NCBI GenBank assembly: GCA_031404815.1
Contig: JANNIH010000033.1
Location: 1-64,000, forward strand
DNA from: DASYKS01 sp031404815
GTDB lineage: Bacteria > Acidobacteriota > Thermoanaerobaculia > Multivoradales > UBA5704
Direction of reading: 5' to 3'
Length of the DNA stretch: 64,000 nucleotides
Shown here: positions 50,425 to 57,520 of the stretch, piece after piece
How the letters are laid out: the number at the start of each line of letters is the position of its first letter
Position numbering within the stretch: the first letter of the stretch is position 1
Made by a program: the position numbers and the translations under genes
Notes under the pieces: generated by a model
Seen by the model: only the letters and a program-made list of their open reading frames with translations
Told to the model about the DNA's origin: nothing
The model's database searches: none

Positions 50425-51023
50425 GCCGTCGCGTCCAGATACGGTTGCATCACGCGCGACACCCGGCAGATGCGCGCATAGCGGGCCAGCTCTGTCGCAC
50501 CTCCACGGTGGTTGCGGTGAAAATCTCGCAGCGCCTCGACCGCGACATCGATGCCGATCTTGTTGCGATACTTGAAGCAGTCGGCGACCGTCTTGGCGGG
50601 GGAGTAGACCCGAACCTCGACACCCTCCAGGCGGTGGGTCTCGATACCCTCGGTCAGCGCCAACCCGGAGAAACGCGCCACCCGCAGGCGGGGGTAGTCG
50701 AGCTTCGGCTTGCGCGCCTTCTCAGGGAGAGCGATCCACACCTCGGCCGGAGACTGCGTCGTCAGCTCGTGAAAGCGAAGCGCCGTGAGCAGACAGAAGA
50801 CGCCGCCCGGGACCCGCTTGGCGACTTGCGCCAGCGTGTGCTCGGCGGTGACCGGGTGTTGATCGGCGACGTAGATTCCCCGATCCTGGCGCTCGACCCA
50901 TCCCTTGTTCACCAGTCGGTAGAGCTGGCCCCGGGGAATTCCGTGCGTTTTCAGATCGGCGGCGCGAACGAGCCCTTGCTTCCGTACAACCGCAAGGGCC
51001 TTATTCTCGATAGGGGTAGCCAT
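50421..51023 (-). CDS. AbiEi-type antitoxin and regulator (type IV TA)
   Basis: This 200-residue protein has an N-terminal winged helix (VRAADLKTHGIPRGQLYRLV, WVERQDRGIY) followed by the AbiEi C-terminal domain (GGVFCLLTALRFHELTTQ, VRVYSPAKTVADCFKYRN, GIDVAVEALRDF). AbiEi proteins repress their own operon and neutralise AbiEii-type toxins. The ATG at 51023 lacks a ribosome binding site, and a -10-like TATCGT lies 6 bp upstream, so the mRNA may be leaderless. The partner toxin gene is truncated. Confidence 0.88.
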   Translation of the reverse strand: MATPIENKALAVVRKQGLVRAADLKTHGIPRGQLYRLVNKGWVERQDRGIYVADQHPVTAEHTLAQVAKRVPGGVFCLLTALRFHELTTQSPAEVWIALPEKARKPKLDYPRLRVARFSGLALTEGIETHRLEGVEVRVYSPAKTVADCFKYRNKIGIDVAVEALRDFHRNHRGGATELARYARICRVSRVMQPYLDATA

Positions 51024-51029
51024 GGCGAC

Positions 51030-51059
51030 ACGATACAAAACGTCGGGGGTTATGCACAA
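51030..51059 (-). promoter_or_regulatory. Probable abiE promoter
   Basis: On the minus strand TTGTGC (51059-51054) and TATCGT (51035-51030) are spaced by 18 bp, and the abiEi ATG begins 6 bp after the -10 box. This predicts a leaderless transcript. The spacing is good but the matches are moderate. Confidence 0.4.
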
Positions 51060-51093
51060 GTCCCGACGCTTCCCTGGAGCAAGTCACCGCACG

Positions 51094-51127
51094 AAATGTC
51101 GGCACTTACGCGTAAGTGCCGACATTT
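51094..51127. promoter_or_regulatory. Perfect 34-bp palindrome, possible AbiEi operator
   Basis: AAATGTCGGCACTTACG is followed directly by its exact complement. It lies 35 bp upstream of the proposed abiE -35 box. AbiEi antitoxins are known to bind inverted repeats at their own promoter. Confidence 0.6.
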
Positions 51128-51156
51128 TGCGTCATGGCTGCGTAGAGAACAACTCA

Positions 51157-51183
51157 AAATGTTGCGACGGCGTCGCAACATTT
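51157..51183. promoter_or_regulatory. Second palindrome (13-bp arms)
   Basis: AAATGTTGCGACG and CGTCGCAACATTT flank one G. It shares the AAATGT...ACATTT ends with the 34-bp palindrome 30 bp away but has a different core. Confidence 0.55.
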
Positions 51184-51229
51184 GTGGCGATCTCGGCATG
51201 GCTGAAGCCGCGGGCATATTCGGCGATCA

Positions 51230-51254
51230 ATTCTCGTGACACGGTCACGAGAAT
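51230..51254. promoter_or_regulatory. Third inverted repeat (11-bp arms)
   Basis: ATTCTCGTGAC and GTCACGAGAAT flank ACG, 43 bp downstream of the hsdM stop. There is no T-run, so it could be an operator or a weak terminator for hsdM. Confidence 0.5.
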
Positions 51255-51296
51255 CTGTTTTCCAAGCGCGACCCGAACGCCTCCCAAAAGTTGCGG

Positions 51297-53414
51297 TCAT
51301 ACCCTGCCGCCCCCGGTCACCTCGGCCAGCATCCGCAGGATGTCCTGCTCGATCCCGCGGATCTCAGCTTCGATCTCCTCCAGCGGGCGGGGCGGCGTGT
51401 AGCGGTAGAAATAGCGGTTGAAATTGATCTCGTAGCCCACCAGGCCGACCTCGCCGTCTTTCGGGTCGCGTTTGGAGGTGTCGATCCACGCGTCGGGGAC
51501 GTGGGGAAGAACCTCGCGGGCGAAAAACGCTTCGACCGACTCGGCGAGCGGGACGCTCTCCGTATCGCGCAGCTCCGAATCGGACTCCGGATTGCCGTCC
51601 TTGTCGCGGCAGATCGCCGCCGTCTCGTCGCGTTCCGAGAGCGCGGAGAGGATCGCCTTCCGGGCAGGGGCCGGGAGCTTCACACCGGCCTTCTTTGCGA
51701 CGGCGTCAAGCCGGTTCTCGAAATCCTCGCGGTCCTGGAAGACCGTCAGGGGGAGCGCTTTGACCAGCTTCCGGACCTCCTCTTGCTGCAGCCGGCCCTC
51801 CGCCTGTTCCTGGGCGCCCGCGGCCCCTTTCTTCTTCGACAGCGCGAGCGCCTGGAAGCCCTTCTCCTCTTCGAGACGGGCGATCCGCTCCGCGCTGGCC
51901 TGGAAATTGAGCCGGAGCGGGCGCTCGACGGTGATCTTGCGGAAGCCGAAATGGGTGGTGGGGAAGAGACGGCTGACGACGACCTCCTCCTCTTTCCCGC
52001 CCTTCGTCACCTTGCGCGTCTCGCCGTCCTTGCCCTTGGCGAGGATCTTCAAGATGTCCTGCGAGCGGTCGAGCGGGATCTCCCGGCGCTTGTCGCCCAG
52101 GCTCTTGCGCATCGGCACCCAGAACGACGTGGCGTCGATCAACTGCACCTTCCGCCTCCGGCCCCGAGCCTTGCGGTTCGTCACCACCCAGACGTAGGTC
52201 GCGATGCCCGTGTTGTAGAACAGCTGCTCGGGCAGCGCGATCAGCGCCTCCAGCAGATCGTTCTCCAGGATGTAGCGGCGGATTTCGCTCTCGCCGCTGC
52301 CGGCGTCTCCCGTGAAGAGGGGAGAGCCGTTCATGATGATCGCGATGCGCGAGCCCCCCTCTTTCGGGTCCTTGGCATGCGCGAGCATATGGAGAAGGAA
52401 GAGCAGCTGGCCGACGCTGATCCGCGGCAGACCGGGCGAGAACCGCCCTCCCGTTCCGCGGTCGTGCTCCGCGCGCACGGCGTCCTCGTCGCGCTTCCAG
52501 TCCTTGCCGTAGGGCGGATTGGCGATCAGATAGTCGAACGCTTGGCCCGCGTGACGGTCGTTCGAGAGCGTACTGCCGTAGGCGATGTGGTCGGCATCGC
52601 GGCCGGTCGGGTCCTTCATGAACAGGTCCGACTTCGAGATCGCCCAGGTTTCGGGGTTCACCTCTTGGCCGAAGAGGTGGATCTCGGCGCCCGGGTTGAT
52701 CGCGGGACGGAGGAGATCGCCATTCTTCCGCAGACCGACCGTAATGTGCTCCTTGGCGATCATCAGCATGCCGCCCGAGCCGCAGCAGGGGTCGTAGACG
52801 GTCCGGATCGCCTGCTGGGCGCGGATCTCCTTCTCGTCGCCGGCCAGCATCAGATCCACCATGAGATGCACGACATCGCGCGGCGTGAAGTGCTCGCCCG
52901 GGTTCTCATTGAGCGCCTCGTTGAACTTTCGGATCAGCTCCTCGAAGATCGTCCCCATCGTCGGGTTGTCGATCTGGGCCGGGTGCAGATCGACGTTCTT
53001 GAACCGCTCCATCACCTGGAAGAGCAGCCCCGCCTCGTCGAGCTTGGCGATCGTGTTGTCGAAATCGAACTTCTCCAACACCTCGCGCATGTTGGGGCTG
53101 AACCCCGCGATGTAGTTGCGCAGATTGGCGGCGAGGTGCGGCGCATCGCCCAGAAGCTTCTCGAAGTCGTAGCGGGAAGTGTTGTAGAACGCGAAGCCGG
53201 CGATCCGGCGCAGCTGGGGATCGAGGTTCTGGAGTTTGCCGCTCAGTTCTCCCTGCTTGGCGAGGACCTTGACCTTGGTGCCCGCCAGCACGCAGTCGAG
53301 CCGACGCAGAACCGTGAGCGGCAGGATGATGTCCTGATACTTGCCGCGCTTGAAGGTGTCGCGGATGAGGTCCGCGACGCCCCAGAGAAAGCTGACGATC
53401 TCGCTATGGTTCAT
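51297..53414 (-). CDS. hsdM: Type I restriction-modification DNA methyltransferase
   Basis: This 705-residue adenine-N6 methyltransferase subunit has the N-terminal HsdM domain (LWGVADLIRDTFKRGKYQD, ILPLTVLRRLDCVL). The S-adenosylmethionine motif is VYDPCCGSGGML and the catalytic motif IV is LIANPPYGKDW. A C-terminal extension of about 250 residues is predicted to be helical. The frame is intact. The specificity and restriction genes survive only as fragments nearby, so the enzyme cannot work as a normal type I complex unless partners are encoded elsewhere. The start MNHSEIVSFLW is preferred over an upstream ATG. Confidence 0.93.
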   Translation of the reverse strand: MNHSEIVSFLWGVADLIRDTFKRGKYQDIILPLTVLRRLDCVLAGTKVKVLAKQGELSGKLQNLDPQLRRIAGFAFYNTSRYDFEKLLGDAPHLAANLRNYIAGFSPNMREVLEKFDFDNTIAKLDEAGLLFQVMERFKNVDLHPAQIDNPTMGTIFEELIRKFNEALNENPGEHFTPRDVVHLMVDLMLAGDEKEIRAQQAIRTVYDPCCGSGGMLMIAKEHITVGLRKNGDLLRPAINPGAEIHLFGQEVNPETWAISKSDLFMKDPTGRDADHIAYGSTLSNDRHAGQAFDYLIANPPYGKDWKRDEDAVRAEHDRGTGGRFSPGLPRISVGQLLFLLHMLAHAKDPKEGGSRIAIIMNGSPLFTGDAGSGESEIRRYILENDLLEALIALPEQLFYNTGIATYVWVVTNRKARGRRRKVQLIDATSFWVPMRKSLGDKRREIPLDRSQDILKILAKGKDGETRKVTKGGKEEEVVVSRLFPTTHFGFRKITVERPLRLNFQASAERIARLEEEKGFQALALSKKKGAAGAQEQAEGRLQQEEVRKLVKALPLTVFQDREDFENRLDAVAKKAGVKLPAPARKAILSALSERDETAAICRDKDGNPESDSELRDTESVPLAESVEAFFAREVLPHVPDAWIDTSKRDPKDGEVGLVGYEINFNRYFYRYTPPRPLEEIEAEIRGIEQDILRMLAEVTGGGRV

Positions 53415-53562
53415 TCTGCCGACAGTATGTCTCAAGTCCTTCCCGATCAGGTCGCCGCCGACGCCGGTCCCGGAGGTGCCGGTGGCGGTGCCGCCGGTGA
53501 CTCGGCTCGCCGATCGTGTCCCCTGATTTTCGAAGGGCGGTCAGGGCCCGGCGTTTTCCGAC

Positions 53563-54078
53563 TCAGTGACGGTGCGCGGGGGGCGCTTGCGTCGGCGCGA
53601 GAGCGGGGAAGCGGTGGGTCGCGTACCGCGAGTGGCAGCTGACACAGCTGTCGGCCAGTTTGTAGAGGTGGAATGTGACCAGCTCCGGTCGCCGTGCGTG
53701 GGCTGCGGTGGCGAGGCCGCGGGCGAGTTCGTGGAACTCGATATCGCGCTCCAGGAAGCCCTCGGGCAGGGTACGGTGCAGCTCTTCGCGCTGTGCGGCG
53801 GTCAACCGGCGATCCAGCACGAAGCCGGCCTGCATACGGTCGGCCAGGCGCGCGGTCGATTCCCAGTCGCCGGAGACGATGGCCGGCACCAGTTCGACCA
53901 TCGCATTCTGAAGCCCCAACATCTCCTGGCGGAAGAGTTCGCGGAGTTCCGGCGAGAGCTTCTCGACCGCGGTCGCTGGAGCGGCGGGCGTGGCGGGCGG
54001 CGCGTGCTCGTGGACCTGGGCGCCGATGGCGAGCGAGGCGGCGGCGAGCGGCACGAGAAACAGCATTCGAAGGCGCAT
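53563..54078 (-). CDS. Exported c-type cytochrome-like protein
   Basis: This 171-residue protein has a signal peptide (LFLVPLAAASLAIGA), a His/Pro/Ala spacer, a helical bundle and a single haem-binding motif CVSCH near the C-terminus. A haem site at the end of a four-helix bundle is the layout of cytochrome c' and c-556 proteins. GGAGGAACCACC lies directly before the ATG. It begins 27 bp after the ABC ATPase gene and may be the last gene of the efflux operon. Its electron partner is unknown. Confidence 0.75.
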   Translation of the reverse strand: MRLRMLFLVPLAAASLAIGAQVHEHAPPATPAAPATAVEKLSPELRELFRQEMLGLQNAMVELVPAIVSGDWESTARLADRMQAGFVLDRRLTAAQREELHRTLPEGFLERDIEFHELARGLATAAHARRPELVTFHLYKLADSCVSCHSRYATHRFPALAPTQAPPAHRH

Positions 54079-54104
54079 GGTGGTTCCTCCCTGGATCTGT
54101 GAGG

Positions 54105-54890
54105 TCAAGGTTCCGACGATAAAACACTTTCTCGGTCTCGACCCTCCGGAGAGCTCCGCTCCGGAGCTCCGTGCGGCACGGCGCGCCCCTCGCCGGCCTC
54201 CTCTCGGGTCCGGCCGTCGCGAATCTGGTAGAGGCGCTCGAAGGTCGGGATGATCTTCTCGTCATGGGTGACGACGATGATCGCCGTCTCGTATCGACGG
54301 GCCATCTGCTCGAGAATGCGGATGACGGTAAGCGCCCGCTCGCTGTCGAGCGGCGCGGTCGGCTCGTCGGCGAGGATCACCGGCGGTCGGTTGACCAGCG
54401 CGCGGGCGATCGAGACGCGCTGCTGCTCGCCGCCGGAGAGCTGCGGCGGCATCGCCCGGGCCCGATGCCCGACGTCCAGCGCGTCCAACATTTCCCGCGC
54501 CCGTTCCCGCGCCAGAGCGTTCGGCAGCCCAGCCAACATGGGCAACAAGGCGACGTTGTCGGTCGCGTCGAGGAACGGGATCAAGTAGGGCGCCTGAAAC
54601 ACGAAACCGATCTTGTCGCGGCGCAGGGCGCGCAGATCTCGGATCTTCCAGCCGTCGTCGTAGATCACCTCGCCGCCCAGCGTCATCCGGCCGGCGGTCG
54701 GCTCGATCACCGCGCCGAGGCATTTGAGCAGGGTGCTCTTGCCCGAACCCGAGGGGCCGATCAGACCCACGACTTCGCCGGGCGCCACCTCTAAATCGAC
54801 CCCTTTGAGCGCATCGACTGTGGTGTCTCCCTCGCCGTAGCGTTTGCGGAGCCCTTCGATCCGGATGCCCGTGTTGTGAGGGTCAGCCAC
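54105..54890 (-). CDS. ABC transporter ATP-binding protein (MacB/LolD-like)
   Basis: This 261-residue ATPase has Walker A GPSGSGKST, the signature PQLSGGEQQRVSIARAL, Walker B VILADEPTAPLD and the switch histidine in VVTHDEKI. The VFQAPYLIPFLDATDNV Q-loop region is of the LolD/MacB group. The GTG at 54890 overlaps the last codons of the permease gene, so the two are coupled. The C-terminal 30 residues are polar and possibly disordered. Confidence 0.92.
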   Translation of the reverse strand: MADPHNTGIRIEGLRKRYGEGDTTVDALKGVDLEVAPGEVVGLIGPSGSGKSTLLKCLGAVIEPTAGRMTLGGEVIYDDGWKIRDLRALRRDKIGFVFQAPYLIPFLDATDNVALLPMLAGLPNALARERAREMLDALDVGHRARAMPPQLSGGEQQRVSIARALVNRPPVILADEPTAPLDSERALTVIRILEQMARRYETAIIVVTHDEKIIPTFERLYQIRDGRTREEAGEGRAVPHGAPERSSPEGRDRESVLSSEP

Positions 54891-56094
54891 CGATCGCCTC
54901 CGCCGGATCCACCCGGAGCGCGGCGCGGATCGCGAGCACGCTCGCCAGCACACAGATCACCAGCACGGCCAAGAAACCGCGCGCGGCATCGCTCGGCACG
55001 AGCAGGACATACTTGGGAAAGAACGGTGCCCAGAACGTGGCGGCGATCTTGCCCACCACGAAGCCGATCACTCCGAGCGCCACCGACTGCTGCAGGATCA
55101 TGCCGGCGATCGTGCGGTTGCGGGTGCCGATCAGCTTGAGCACCGCGATCTCGCGGATCTTGCCTAGCGTCAGGGTGTAGATGATGAACGCGACGATCGC
55201 CGCGCTGACGACGGCGAGGATGACCAGAAACATGCCGATCTGTTTGGCCGAAGTGGCGATCAGCTTGCCGACCAGAATTCCTTCCATTTGGGCGCGGGTG
55301 TAGACCTCCAGACGCTTCCAGCGCCGGATCGTCGCGGCCACCTCGTCCGGGTCGGCTCCGGAGCGGATCTGCCCCAACACGGCGTTCACCGAGGAGTTCG
55401 TGGTTAAGGCCGCGATCACCGCGTCCAGCAGGCCGGGTACGCCGGGGCGGTTCCAGGCCGGATTCGCGGTCGCGCTCCGGCGCTGCCGAACGATCGCGTC
55501 GTTGTCTTTGAGGAACTGGGCCTCCTGGGCATCCTGGAGCGGGATGAAGACCATCGGGTCGCCGCTTGAAGAGACCATGCGCCGGGTCAATCCGACCACC
55601 TCGTAGCGATTGCGGCGAATCCGGATCCGTTGCCCGAGCTGGAAACCCGCCGCCCGATCGGCGACCGCTTCATAGTGGCCACGCGTGATCTGGCGCCCGG
55701 CGATCAGATAGCCCGGCTGCCCGGGCTCGCCGGGGTGTCCGGGGACGATGCCGACGACCATCGCGCGCACGTCGCGATCGCTCCGGTCGTCGGGGCGTAC
55801 CTGCATGGTGAGGTAAGTGACGTTGGCGGCGCGGACGACGCCCGGCATGCCGAGGATGCTGCGGTTGAGATCGTCGGGCAGGCTCGAAGGCTCGGCGTAC
55901 GGACCGAGGGTGTCCTGCTGCACGACCCAGAGGTCGGCGCGGCTGTTGTCGAGCAGCACCTTGGCGTCATCCACCATGCCGCGATAGACGCCGGCCATGG
56001 TCAGCGTAACGCCGATCAGCAGGCCGAGGCCGATCCCGGTGAAGACGAACTTGCCCCAGGCGTGCAGGATGTCGCGCCCGGCCAGACTGATCAC
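54883..56094 (-). CDS. FtsX/MacB-type ABC permease
   Basis: This 403-residue permease has one N-terminal helix, a periplasmic domain of about 230 residues (DLWVVQQDTLGP through QIRSGADPDEV) and three C-terminal helices with the FtsX signature (TLTLGKIREIAVLKLIGTRN). This is the MacB/DevC layout. The adaptor gene upstream overlaps it by ATGA and the ATPase gene overlaps downstream. It probably forms a mechanotransmission exporter with them. Confidence 0.92.
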   Translation of the reverse strand: MISLAGRDILHAWGKFVFTGIGLGLLIGVTLTMAGVYRGMVDDAKVLLDNSRADLWVVQQDTLGPYAEPSSLPDDLNRSILGMPGVVRAANVTYLTMQVRPDDRSDRDVRAMVVGIVPGHPGEPGQPGYLIAGRQITRGHYEAVADRAAGFQLGQRIRIRRNRYEVVGLTRRMVSSSGDPMVFIPLQDAQEAQFLKDNDAIVRQRRSATANPAWNRPGVPGLLDAVIAALTTNSSVNAVLGQIRSGADPDEVAATIRRWKRLEVYTRAQMEGILVGKLIATSAKQIGMFLVILAVVSAAIVAFIIYTLTLGKIREIAVLKLIGTRNRTIAGMILQQSVALGVIGFVVGKIAATFWAPFFPKYVLLVPSDAARGFLAVLVICVLASVLAIRAALRVDPAEAIGG

Positions 56095-57283
56095 GGCGCC
56101 ACTCCGGGTAGGTGTTCGACGATCTTGATGCGGCTCTTGGCGCCGAGCGCGCGCTGGCTGTAGACCACCACGCGCTCCCCGGGAGCGAGCCCTGCGAGGA
56201 TCTGCACCCTGCCGTCGAGGTCGCTCTCGCCCGCCGTCACCGGCGTGAAACGCAGAGCCCCGTTGGCGATCACCCAGACGCCCAGATGGCCGTCGATGCG
56301 ATGGAGGGCGGCGTTGGAGACGACCGGCGCGGCGGGCAGCGCGGGGAGGGCCACCGTCACCTCGACCAGCTCACCGACCGGCGGCGGCGGTTCCGGAAGG
56401 GTGTCGAAGGTCACTTTGACCAGCGTCTCCTCGGTCACCGCGTCGGCCAGCGGCTCGATGCGGAGCACGCGGCCGGCCAGCTCCCGGGCGCCTGAAGAGC
56501 GCAGCACGATGCGCGCAGGCAGGCCGGGACGTAGGCCGGAGGCGTGCAGCTGTTCGAATCGGACGTGGAGCCAGAGGCTCTCCGGGGCGATCATCTGAAC
56601 CACCGACTGACCGGCCACCAGCGGGGTTCCGGGTTCGGCGTCGCGCGCCACCACCAGACCGTCGACCGGCGCCACCAGGCGCAGGCTGGCGCGCTCGACG
56701 GCGAGGCTCGCCAGAGCGGAGCGGGCGCGCCGGGCTTGCTGGCGCGCCGCGCCGAGATCGGCGAGCGCCAGAGCTGCCTGCGCCTCGGCGACCCGCCGGT
56801 CCTGGCGGTGGACCTCGAACAGTTCCTGGCTCACCACCTGCTCTTCTGCGAGCTTCAAGTAGCGCCCGGCCTGGGCCTCGGCGAAGGCGCGCCGCGCCTC
56901 CGCGTCGTGCGTTCGCGCCTCGGCGGCGAGCACATTGGCGTTGGCGCTCTCGATGGCCGCTTCCTGCGCTGCGGCGCGGCTGTCGAGATCCAACGGGTCC
57001 ATTTCGCCAAGCAGCTGACCCGCCTGGACCCGGTCGCCCCATCGACCTCGACCCGGCGAACGCGCGCCGGGGCGGTCGGTCCGATCCGGAAGGTGGAGCG
57101 GGCTTCGACGGTGCCGATGCCGAACAGAGCGGGTGCGATGGAGCGGCTCTCGACCGCGGCGACCGTCACCGGCACCGGCGCCAGGGGACCTGAACGCAGG
57201 ATGACGAAGAGGAACAGGGCGCCGAGCGGCACCAGCGCCGCGAGCAACGCCAGAGTGCGCCGGTTGCCTGCCCAGAACTTCAT
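56091..57283 (-). pseudogene. HlyD/MacA-type adaptor protein with frameshift
   Basis: The 5' part encodes a membrane helix (TLALLAALVPLGALFLFVIL) and the first half of a lipoyl domain up to VRRVEVD. One G is missing in a G4 run at 57037-57040. After it the family sequence continues in another frame (QLLGEMDPLDLDSRAAAQ and the long hairpin helices, then the beta-barrel) to the normal end. Joined, the product would be a typical MacA-like adaptor of nearly 400 residues. It may be a pseudogene, a homopolymer error or a slippage site. It lies between DUF2892 and the permease. Confidence 0.85.
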
Positions 57284-57331
57284 CGTGCGCGCCGATCGTC
57301 GCCGGCCTTACTCAGGAGCATTTTCATCGGA

Positions 57332-57520
57332 TCAGCTCGCCATCCCCGACTTCTTGAGAATCGCCATCATCGGGCACCAGCCGGTAAACGCCGACTGGAG
57401 CAGGTTCAACCCGACGAACGCGGTGAACAGAAACCAATACGGGTGGACGAAGTATCCGAGCGCGAGCGAGAGGAGGACGAAGAAGCCGGCGATCCCTCGC
57501 AGGGCGGTGTCGACGTTCAT
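57332..57520 (-). CDS. DUF2892 small membrane protein
   Basis: This 62-residue protein has two membrane helices (LRGIAGFFVLLSLALGYFV, FTAFVGLNLLQSAF) and the conserved GWCPMMAILKK ending of DUF2892 (YgaP C-terminal-like) proteins. Its cysteine next to the membrane is typical. Its ATG overlaps the RND pump stop (ATGA). Related proteins accompany rhodaneses and heavy-metal or sulfur-related transporters; the exact role is unknown. Confidence 0.9.
   Translation of the reverse strand: MNVDTALRGIAGFFVLLSLALGYFVHPYWFLFTAFVGLNLLQSAFTGWCPMMAILKKSGMAS

Noticed and set aside
51291..53642. A 783-codon plus-strand frame opposite hsdM
   Set aside because: The minus strand encodes intact HsdM with methyltransferase motifs. 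The plus frame is its complement artefact.
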